Part shown: in pieces, positions 44,295-51,454 of the stretch | How positions within the stretch are numbered: position 1 is the first letter of the stretch | Layout: each line of letters starts with the position of its first letter | Origin: Bacteroidota bacterium | GTDB taxonomy: Bacteria; Bacteroidota; Ignavibacteria; UBA10030 | DNA length: 64,000 bases | NCBI GenBank assembly: GCA_025454835.1 | Contig: JALONQ010000004.1 | Span: 47,144-111,143, forward strand | Reading direction: 5' to 3' | Program-made: the position numbers and the translations under genes | Notes under the pieces: model-generated | Told to the model about the DNA's origin: nothing | What the model saw: the letters and a program-made list of their open reading frames with translations, nothing else | Databases searched by the model: none

Positions 44295-46922
44295 TTAGTA
44301 TGGGCCTTCGGTCGTGAACGTATTCCGTTTGCCGTTGATGTGCCGCTTGGCATTGGTGATACTCCAGGTGCCGGCCACGGAGTTATAGGTCGCGATCGGC
44401 GGTTCGCCGGAGAACGTGTGACAGATCCCGCAATTCTGGTTCGTAGAGTGCGGCGGCGGCGGCAACGGATTGCCCGTCGCGGGATTGCCATGGCACGTGC
44501 CGCAATTCCCCGACGCCGCGTTCGTCCAGGTCGGCGCGTTGGACGGATTGCCATAGTCGAACGTGCCGTGGCAGTACGTGTTGCTGCACGACTGGTCGGC
44601 CGGGTTGTAGGTTGGGTTTGGGATGATCTGCGTGGTCGTTGAACCGACGGTCGTGATCACACTGGCCAGGGTGTCGTTCATCGCCACTTCGGCCAGCGCC
44701 GTTCCTTCCATGTGACCGTCCGCGCCGGAGTAGTCCAGTGTCGCCGGGACCGTGTGGCATTCGGCGCACTTCACCTGCTTCGCCGTGGTGGCGAGGAGGT
44801 GGACCTGATGGGCCCCAACGCCGCGGGCCGATGTGGACGAGTTGCCCGCGATATCCTTCGGCGGGGCCGCGTTCGCCGCGCTCCCGTGGCAGTGGCTGCA
44901 GTCGGCCGAGCCGCCGTACGGATAGACCTGGTTGATGCCGTCGAGATGCTTCGTCCTGTCGACGAAGTTCGTCGAAGCGTTGACGACCTGGTCATGACAC
45001 ATCGAGCACTGCGTGTAGTTCGGGTGCGTTCCGCCGTTCGCCGCCGTCTTCGGCAGGGCCTTCTGGGCGGTCGTCCCGCCGGCCGTGTTGCCGTGGCAGG
45101 TGCCGCACGCGGCGCCGGTACCGGCGGGCGCGTTCCACGTTGGGGCGTTCGTGAGGTTGCCGTTCTTGAACGAGCCGTGGCAGCCGGACGTCGTCTTCCG
45201 AGCCAGGGCGCCGAAGAGCAGTTCGGCCGAGCCGCCGGCGGCATCCAGGTGCCCGTCGGCGCCGCTGTAGTCGAGGGTCGTGGGAACCGTGTGACATTCG
45301 GCGCAGGCGACAGTGGCCGCCGTGGAGGTGCCGGCCACGTGGACCTGGTGGGCCCCCACGCCCGGCGACGTCCGGACGGAGTTCCCGTCGAGATCGTTGG
45401 GAGGCGCCGCGTTCGTCGCCGAACCGTGGCAGACGTTGCAGTCCTGGGGACCTGTGTACTGGAACACCTCGATCTGACCGTTGATATGCTTGGCGGTGCT
45501 GGTGATCGAGGCCGAGGCATTGACCACCTCGGCATGACACAACGAGCAGCGCGTATCATTCGGATGCGTGCCGCCGTTCGACAAGTTCTTCGGCAACGCC
45601 TTGGCCGCGACCGTTACGCCCAGCGTGTTGCCATGGCAGGTCCCGCACTCGGCGCCCGTTCCAGCCGCGCCATTCCACACGGGCGCGTTGGTCGGATTGC
45701 CGTTCTTGAATGAGCCGTGGCAGTAGCTGTCGGAGCATTTGCGCGTGGTGAACGAATATGTCGGCGACGAGGTCACGCCCAGCGTGTCCTTTCCCGCCAA
45801 CGGACCGAAGACCAGTTCGGCGTTCGGGGCGCCGTCCATATGCCCGTCGGCGCCCGTGTAATCGAGCCCACTCGGGCTGATGTGACACTCGGTGCACGCC
45901 ACCGCCTTGCCGAGCGCTCCGCCGGCGCGGTGGATCTGGTGCGCGCCAACGCCCGGGGCCGTCCGGTCGGTGTTGCCCGCAAGGTCGACGGGGGGCGAAG
46001 CGTTCGTCGAGCCGTGACAATGGCGGCAGCTGAACGAGCCGCCGTACGGATAGATCTGGATCGTGCCGTCGACGTGCTTCGAAGCGTCGACGATCGAGGC
46101 ACTCGCATTGACGGTCTGATCGTGGCACCACACGCACTGCGTGTAGTTGGGATGCGTGCCGCCGCCCGCGGCCGTCTTTGGCAGCGCCTTCTGCGGGGTC
46201 GTCGAGGCCGCTGTGTTGCCGTGGCAGGTGCCGCACGCGGCGCCGGTACCGGCGGGCGCGTTCCACGTTGGGGCGTTCGTGAGGTTGCCGTTCTTGAACG
46301 AGCCGTGGCAGTGGCAGTACGTGCCGCCGCAGGTGTTGTTCGTGAAGCTGTAGGCCGGGCTCGGCGTCACGCCCGACCGCGCGGTACGAACGATGGCGCC
46401 GTTCATCGGCACTTCGGCCGGCAACGACGCGTCGATGTGGCCGGAATCGGCCGTGGCGGCAGGGACCGTATGGCATTCGGCGCACTGCACCAGCTTGCCC
46501 GTCGTCATCGACGCAAGGTGGAACTGGTGCGCGCCGACGCCCGGCGACGTCACCGTCGTCGTGCCGTCAAGGTCGCGCGGCGGAGCGGCATTCACGCCGC
46601 CGTGGCACGTCGTGCAGTCGTTCGGACCGGCCGGCTGCGAGTGGCAGGTCGCGCAGCTGACGCCCGAAGTACCGCCGTTCGTGCTGTTGAGCGCGCCGTG
46701 ACATTGCTGGCATGACGTCATCTCCCAGCCGTTGGCGCGGATATGCTTGCCATGAAAGGTGGAGGCGGCGGGCACGTTCCATCCATCCGGATGGACGTTC
46801 GCACCGGCGGTGGTGGCCGGCGGAAGCTGCTCTTGCAGGTCCGCACACCCCGTGAGAACGGCGAGCGTCAGTGCGACGGCCGCCAAGCGGATGAGCGAGA
46901 GGTGGTTCATACGGGTTCGCAT
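44295..46922 (-). CDS. Outer-membrane multiheme c-type cytochrome lipoprotein (21 heme motifs)
   Basis: The product is 875 residues with a lipoprotein signal (LAVLTGC). I count 18 CXXCH and 3 CXXXXCH motifs (CGGTYCH, CSDSYCH, CSNTYCH), plus one degenerate site reading TSGCH. The protein is built of about four repeats of roughly 180 residues, each with GVGAHQ.H, a CAECH/CTECH site and HGSFKNGN...CGTCH. This CxxxxCH/CXXCH class is typical of Geobacter-like outer-surface cytochromes. It is the likely external terminus of the electron conduit. The start (46922) is 3 bases after the stop of the 14-heme cytochrome; an ATG at 46910 is an alternative. Confidence 0.9.
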   Translation of the reverse strand: MRTRMNHLSLIRLAAVALTLAVLTGCADLQEQLPPATTAGANVHPDGWNVPAASTFHGKHIRANGWEMTSCQQCHGALNSTNGGTSGVSCATCHSQPAGPNDCTTCHGGVNAAPPRDLDGTTTVTSPGVGAHQFHLASMTTGKLVQCAECHTVPAATADSGHIDASLPAEVPMNGAIVRTARSGVTPSPAYSFTNNTCGGTYCHCHGSFKNGNLTNAPTWNAPAGTGAACGTCHGNTAASTTPQKALPKTAAGGGTHPNYTQCVWCHDQTVNASASIVDASKHVDGTIQIYPYGGSFSCRHCHGSTNASPPVDLAGNTDRTAPGVGAHQIHRAGGALGKAVACTECHISPSGLDYTGADGHMDGAPNAELVFGPLAGKDTLGVTSSPTYSFTTRKCSDSYCHGSFKNGNPTNAPVWNGAAGTGAECGTCHGNTLGVTVAAKALPKNLSNGGTHPNDTRCSLCHAEVVNASASITSTAKHINGQIEVFQYTGPQDCNVCHGSATNAAPPNDLDGNSVRTSPGVGAHQVHVAGTSTAATVACAECHTVPTTLDYSGADGHLDAAGGSAELLFGALARKTTSGCHGSFKNGNLTNAPTWNAPAGTGAACGTCHGNTAGGTTAQKALPKTAANGGTHPNYTQCSMCHDQVVNASTNFVDRTKHLDGINQVYPYGGSADCSHCHGSAANAAPPKDIAGNSSTSARGVGAHQVHLLATTAKQVKCAECHTVPATLDYSGADGHMEGTALAEVAMNDTLASVITTVGSTTTQIIPNPTYNPADQSCSNTYCHGTFDYGNPSNAPTWTNAASGNCGTCHGNPATGNPLPPPPHSTNQNCGICHTFSGEPPIATYNSVAGTWSITNAKRHINGKRNTFTTEGPY
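45085..45183. repeat. Intragenic 99-bp exact repeat, copy A
   Basis: This segment is identical to 46213-46311 and encodes the HGSFKNGNLTNAPTWN to CGTCHGNT block of two different heme modules of the same cytochrome. Exact identity over 99 bases points to recent duplication or gene conversion. Confidence 0.9.
46213..46311. repeat. Intragenic 99-bp exact repeat, copy B
   Basis: Identical partner of 45085-45183, about 1.1 kb apart in the same gene. Confidence 0.9.
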
Positions 46923-46925
46923 GGC

Positions 46926-48152
46926 TTAGTTGTGGCAGTAGCCGCAGAATTTCTGTCCTTTAACGCCGCCTGGATACGCGTTGGCGTCTGTGTGGCAAAC
47001 GTAGCAATTCGCTCCGGGATCCTTGTGCCAATCGCCATTCACGTCCGCCATGAAGCCGCGCACGTGCGTCTTCGCCTGAGTTCCTTTGATGCCGTCGGGG
47101 TCGACATGGCACGTCACGCAGGTCGGGTCGGCAGCTTCGGGGTCGTGGCACGATGCGCACGATTCAATGTCGCGCTTGGCCAGCCGCGCATGTTCGCCGC
47201 CCCCCGAACCGACGCCGATCGTCACAAAACCCGTTACGCCATGCCCGGCCGGCTGGAACGCCGATTGATTCACGTCGCCGCCGGCCATGTGGCAGGTCGA
47301 GCAGAAACTCTGGCTTTCGTGGCACGTCTGGCACTCCGACGACTTGCCTTTGGCCGCGAGCCCGTGCGTGTAGCGGAAATTCAGGTCATGGACCTTGGTG
47401 AGGCGCATCCCCTGCCCGCGGCTGATCGCGAAGGTGCGCGGGCCGCGCTCGCCCGTCAGGTCCGTGCCCGGGACATTCACCGTCTGCAGATCCGAACCGT
47501 TATGGCAATCGGAACAGGACTCCTCGGCATGGCACGACGCGCAATTGGCGTCCATCCGCTGGGCAACCTTCTTATGTTCTTTCAGGAAATCGATGCGATT
47601 GTGCTCGACCGGACGGAGCGATGCGAGGTTCGTGTGGCATACTTCGCAAGCGTTCGTCGCCTTGGCGTCGTTATGGCACGTGTTGCACGTCGCCATCGTC
47701 GGGGCGAGGTCGCCGACCGGTTGTTCGAGCTGATCGACGCCTTCATGGCAGGTGACGCAGTCCGTCCCCATCTCAAGATGCTGCTGGTGCGAGAACACAA
47801 GTTCGCGGTCGATAGCCGGCGCTGCGGCGTAGCTGAGCGGGTCTTCGCTGGTATGACAGGTCGTGCAGGAGTTCTCGAGCTGCTCCTGGTGGCACGATTC
47901 GCAGTTCGTATGGTCGGGGCGAAGCTGGTCGCCAGCCTGCCTGCTCGTAGTGACCTTCACGTGACAGTCGGCGCAGGCGATGCCCGCTTCCTGCACGTGG
48001 TACTTGTGCGAGAACTTGATGCCGTTCCGCTCGGTGATCGAAGGACCGTTCACAGAAGCTGTGACCGCGGAGACCCCGACGACGATCGCGAGGACCGCCA
48101 CGATGCCGGTCAGCGTGAGCGAGGGCCGGCGGATGAGCAATGACATGAACAT
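46926..48152 (-). CDS. Periplasmic 14-heme c-type cytochrome
   Basis: The product is 408 residues with an N-terminal signal/anchor helix (LTLTGIVAVLAIVVGVSAV). It has 14 CXXCH motifs (CADCH, CESCH, CTTCH, CVTCH, CNTCH, CEVCH, CASCH, CSDCH, CQTCH, CSTCH, CASCH, CVTCH, CYVCH, CGYCH), interspersed with FSHKYH and FSHQQHL segments supplying distal His ligands as in cytochrome c3/c7-type proteins. The ATG at 48152 is preceded by AAGGGGAG. It probably carries electrons across the periplasm to the barrel-embedded cytochrome. It starts 11 bases after the barrel gene. Confidence 0.9.
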   Translation of the reverse strand: MFMSLLIRRPSLTLTGIVAVLAIVVGVSAVTASVNGPSITERNGIKFSHKYHVQEAGIACADCHVKVTTSRQAGDQLRPDHTNCESCHQEQLENSCTTCHTSEDPLSYAAAPAIDRELVFSHQQHLEMGTDCVTCHEGVDQLEQPVGDLAPTMATCNTCHNDAKATNACEVCHTNLASLRPVEHNRIDFLKEHKKVAQRMDANCASCHAEESCSDCHNGSDLQTVNVPGTDLTGERGPRTFAISRGQGMRLTKVHDLNFRYTHGLAAKGKSSECQTCHESQSFCSTCHMAGGDVNQSAFQPAGHGVTGFVTIGVGSGGGEHARLAKRDIESCASCHDPEAADPTCVTCHVDPDGIKGTQAKTHVRGFMADVNGDWHKDPGANCYVCHTDANAYPGGVKGQKFCGYCHN

Positions 48153-48163
48153 GGCGGCTCCCC

Positions 48164-49453
48164 TTAGAACAGGTCCAAACGCCGGGAGAGCTGGTAGCTC
48201 AGCCGGACGAACAGCCGGACGTCGTTGGCGTAGATTCGGTTGTTGATCCACTGCACCTGCGCATCGATGTTCAACGTCGGCAGTGGACGGACGACCGCAC
48301 CGGCGGCGAGGCTCAGCGCGTTCTCGAGCGGCGCCGCCGCGTCGAGCTTGTACTGCGAGAACCCGACGAGCAACGTCGGGGTAACAAGATTGTCGAACAA
48401 CGGATACGAAGCGTTGAGGCTGGCGGCCGAGATATCTCCGTTGTAGGTCGTGTTGCGCGAGAGGCTCGCGCCGACGAACCTGCCGTTGGCGGCGATGGTG
48501 ATCCGGTCCGTCGACCCGTCGCCATACGACACGGAGCCGTACTTCGCCACCAGGAACCAGTTCTTGAGCACTTCGTACTCGACCCCTCCTTCCGCCTCCT
48601 TGAGTGTCGAATAGGCGAACACCGAGAAGATCGAGTTGAACGCAACGCGCGGCTCGCGTTGGAGATACTCGCCCGTAAGCGCCAAGCCTTCCATGACGCG
48701 GACGCGGGCGAACGCGTTCAGCCGGGACATCTCCATCGATTCGAGGTCGTGGTCATAGCGCAGGTAACCGTCACCCCATTCGGGCAACTCACCCGAGGCG
48801 TCGAAGCTGAGCAGTTGCTCGTTCCGCGGCTCGGGCTTCAGTTCCACTGTCTTCGTACCGGTCAGCAGATCGTCCGCGCGGATCGCACGGTAGGTCGATT
48901 GCGACATCCGCTTGTTCGCATAGCTGAGGGAGAATTGGGCCCCGTGGATCGGCTGGACGAGCGCCTGCGCGCCCCACATCTTGTTGTCGAGGACGTCGTC
49001 GATGATCTCGAACTTCCGTCCGGCCGGAGCCAGCGCCCCGCCGTACGCCACGAGCTTCACGGGATACCACGGCAGCCGGACCGTCGCTTGGGCGCCGTCC
49101 ATCAACCCGATGCCAGCTCCGGCAACGAGAAAGAAGCGCCCGGCTTGGACATCAGCCATGTCGAACAGATTGCGCGCCTTCAGAGAGAGATTCTGCAGGC
49201 GCAACAACGGGTCGTTCTTCACCGGACCCGCGAAGTCGTTGAACCCCTGGATGTTGGCGTTGAACGAGTAGCGCTGATCAGCAAGACTCACCTGCACGGT
49301 CTGGTAGCCGTAGAGATGAGTGTTCGTCTGACCGACGGTGTCGTTCCGCTGCCAGCCGTACGCCGAGGTCACGAGCCGCGCCTGAAACAACTGTCCCAGG
49401 GCGATCGTACAGCTCAGCGCGCTGACGAGGAGGAGATTGTAGGTTCGTTTCAC
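48164..49453 (-). CDS. Outer-membrane beta-barrel protein of the cytochrome conduit
   Basis: The product is 429 residues with a signal peptide (MKRTYNLLLVSALSCTIALGQ) and a GTG start at 49453. The mature protein has no cysteine clusters and is a series of alternating amphipathic strands, for example VQVSLADQRYSFNANIQGF and GVEYEVLKNWFLVAKYGSVSYG. It ends with the aromatic beta-signal LFVRLSYQLSRRLDLF. By position it corresponds to the porin component of porin-cytochrome complexes such as those of Geobacter; sequence homology to known porins was not recognised. A sigma-54 type promoter precedes it. Confidence 0.82.
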   Translation of the reverse strand: MKRTYNLLLVSALSCTIALGQLFQARLVTSAYGWQRNDTVGQTNTHLYGYQTVQVSLADQRYSFNANIQGFNDFAGPVKNDPLLRLQNLSLKARNLFDMADVQAGRFFLVAGAGIGLMDGAQATVRLPWYPVKLVAYGGALAPAGRKFEIIDDVLDNKMWGAQALVQPIHGAQFSLSYANKRMSQSTYRAIRADDLLTGTKTVELKPEPRNEQLLSFDASGELPEWGDGYLRYDHDLESMEMSRLNAFARVRVMEGLALTGEYLQREPRVAFNSIFSVFAYSTLKEAEGGVEYEVLKNWFLVAKYGSVSYGDGSTDRITIAANGRFVGASLSRNTTYNGDISAASLNASYPLFDNLVTPTLLVGFSQYKLDAAAPLENALSLAAGAVVRPLPTLNIDAQVQWINNRIYANDVRLFVRLSYQLSRRLDLF

Positions 49454-49483
49454 GTTGATGGTCCTCTGAGTCTCCGCAGTATG

Positions 49484-49499
49484 GGCAACCGCTGTGCCA
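49484..49499 (-). promoter_or_regulatory. Sigma-54 (-24/-12) promoter of the barrel-cytochrome operon
   Basis: On the minus strand the sequence reads TGGCAC-AGCGG-TTGCC, matching the sigma-54 consensus TGGCAC-N5-TTGC at all key positions with exact spacing. Transcription would start about 12 bases downstream, giving a leader of about 20-25 bases before the GTG at 49453. The NtrC-type activator encoded at 59194-60540 is the obvious candidate regulator. Confidence 0.75.
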
Positions 49500-49564
49500 G
49501 TAAGATCAACAAAAACAGCGAGAATTCAGACTTCTTGACGGCTCCTTCCTGCACGGACTTCCGC

Positions 49565-49588
49565 CCCCTGCGAAAACGCAACAGGGGC
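49565..49588 (-). terminator. Hairpin upstream of the barrel operon
   Basis: CCCCTG (from 49565) pairs with CAGGGG (to about 49587). It lies downstream of the 7-heme cytochrome gene, so it may insulate the sigma-54 operon. Apart from this hairpin and the promoter, the 320-base spacer 49454-49773 shows nothing else. Confidence 0.4.
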
Positions 49589-49773
49589 CATTATCAAGGA
49601 TAAGAAAGCCTGTCCAGCATCGCGCGCACAGGACCTTTGGAGGCCACACGCTTGGCGCATTCTTCCACGGCCCCCTTCTGCCAACCGTCTTCTGTCTCCC
49701 AATCTCCAATCCCCCACCTCTCATCTCCCACCATCTCTCTCGCCAACCTGCCCTCTTCCCGCCTCTTCTCCCC

Positions 49774-51273
49774 TCACTTCGCCTTCGCGTGACACTCCGT
49801 GCAGTTCATATCCTTCCACGAGTCGCCGATGTCCACCGGATGCTGGAACTCGGTCGATTCGTAGACGAAGCCGCTCTTCCCTTTCGGCGCGGGGGTCTTG
49901 GAGATGATCGAATGGCAGACGTTGCAGTCCTTGCTGATCACCTTGCCGTCATCGCTCACATGCTTGCCGTCGTGGCACCGGAAGCATCCGGGAAAATAGA
50001 GATGCCCGATATTGTTGGGGAAGGCGTGCCACGAGGTATTCATCTCGGGGAAATAGTTGTTCGAATAGACCTTCTGCACCGAAGCGATTGCTCCTCCGAT
50101 CGATGCCCTTTTGGCGAGCGCCACGTCGGCGTGGTTGGTTGCGTAGAAGGCACGAATGGCCTGTTCGATCTTCTCGTGCGCCTCGGCCTCGGTTGCGTAT
50201 TTGCCCTCGAGCGTCTCCACGGCCAGAGACTTCATGGACGGAAGCGTCTTGTCGATGCGACCCGACGCCATGGCGAGGTTCACCACGTCCGCCGGGTGGT
50301 GGTACTGATGGCTCGGCCGGTTGTGGCAATCGATACAGTCCATCTTCCGCTCCGTCAGTCCCCTGATCTCCTCGTCTGACGACGGGATCTCCGTCGAGCG
50401 GTAGATGCGCTCCTTGCCGCTCCGATCGACCGCCTTCACCCACGGAATGATCTGGCGTTGCGTATCGGCGTGGACGTAGGACACTTCGTTCGCGATGTAC
50501 ATGTGATAGTGGATGCCCGACTGGACGCCGCCCTCTCCTGTGCCCCCGCCGATCTTGACGAGCATGGCGAACGAGGTCTCGGTGTTCGGCTCGTCGGACA
50601 GATAGTAGGTCTTTTCTTGCAGGTTCTCGTGGTAGAACTGGTCTGGCCAATGGCACTGCTCGCACGTTTCGCGGGCCGGTCGCAAGTTGGCGATGGGGGT
50701 CGCGATCGGCCGCGGGTAGACATTGGCCGCGACGGCATAGACCTGGTACGCTCCCGACAGCTTCGACCGGACGAACCATCCGGCGCCTGGCCCGATGTGG
50801 CATTTGACGCATCCAACGCGCGCGTGCGGCGACTGTTGATACGCCGTGAACTCGGGCTGCATGACGGTGTGGCACATTTGGCCGCAGAATTCGTCCGACT
50901 CGGTGTACTCATACGCCTTGTAGCTGCCAAAGGCGGAGAAGATCGCGAGCACCGATGCGACGATAAGGACGGTCAGGGCGGCACGGCGTTTCGCCGGATC
51001 GTTCAGATCGATCCGCGGAAAGCGCTGCTCGACCGACAATCCTGCCTTGATCCGGTTTCGCTCGCGAACGACCCCCACAATGGCCAGCGCGAGAAAGCCC
51101 AGCATCACGGAGGGGAGCGCAATGAACGTCAGCACGCCCATATACGGGCTGGCCTCCGGTTCCAACGCCTCCCAGATCATCAGGAAGAGGATGAACAGGA
51201 ACGCGACGCCGGCAAGAGCCGCGGAGACATAGGTGAGGGGATTGGAGAAGGCCTTCGGAAAGCGCGAACTCAT
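49774..51273 (-). CDS. NapC/NirT-type membrane-anchored multiheme cytochrome (7 heme motifs)
   Basis: The product is 499 residues. Three membrane helices are near the N-terminus (YVSAALAGVAFLFILFLMIW, LTFIALPSVMLGFLALAIVGVV, LTVLIVASVLAIFSAFGSY). The NapC/NirT domain begins EFCGQMCHTVMQPEFTAYQQSPHARVGCVKCH, where the first site is CXXXCH rather than CXXCH. Five more CXXCH sites follow (CEQCH, CIDCH, CFRCH, CNVCH, CTECH), making seven. Family members oxidise menaquinol at the inner membrane and pass electrons to periplasmic cytochromes. The ATG at 51273 is chosen. Confidence 0.9.
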   Translation of the reverse strand: MSSRFPKAFSNPLTYVSAALAGVAFLFILFLMIWEALEPEASPYMGVLTFIALPSVMLGFLALAIVGVVRERNRIKAGLSVEQRFPRIDLNDPAKRRAALTVLIVASVLAIFSAFGSYKAYEYTESDEFCGQMCHTVMQPEFTAYQQSPHARVGCVKCHIGPGAGWFVRSKLSGAYQVYAVAANVYPRPIATPIANLRPARETCEQCHWPDQFYHENLQEKTYYLSDEPNTETSFAMLVKIGGGTGEGGVQSGIHYHMYIANEVSYVHADTQRQIIPWVKAVDRSGKERIYRSTEIPSSDEEIRGLTERKMDCIDCHNRPSHQYHHPADVVNLAMASGRIDKTLPSMKSLAVETLEGKYATEAEAHEKIEQAIRAFYATNHADVALAKRASIGGAIASVQKVYSNNYFPEMNTSWHAFPNNIGHLYFPGCFRCHDGKHVSDDGKVISKDCNVCHSIISKTPAPKGKSGFVYESTEFQHPVDIGDSWKDMNCTECHAKAK

Positions 51274-51346
51274 GGCCGGTCCTCGGGAGATGGCGGATCG
51301 TGCGGAAACTGAGACGAGAATGCGATTCTTTTGGGAGAACGGCAAC

Positions 51347-51376
51347 CGGCGGGTGTGCACCGGCCCGCACCCGCCG
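51347..51376 (-). promoter_or_regulatory. Intercistronic hairpin
   Basis: CGGCGGGTG (51347-51355) and CACCCGCCG (51368-51376) form a 9-bp stem between the cytochrome b fusion gene and the NapC-type gene. It could be a processing or attenuation site. Confidence 0.4.
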
Positions 51377-51454
51377 TGTGGGAGCGAAGGCCCGGCGAGA
51401 GGTCCCGCCTGGCCCGCTCGATCGCGTTCACCCTATCGGTCGGAGATCAAGGGG

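Noticed and set aside
44712..46715. Two plus-strand frames of about 330 residues opposite the 21-heme cytochrome
   Set aside because: They mirror the internal repeats of the cytochrome gene and have no signal peptide or domain.
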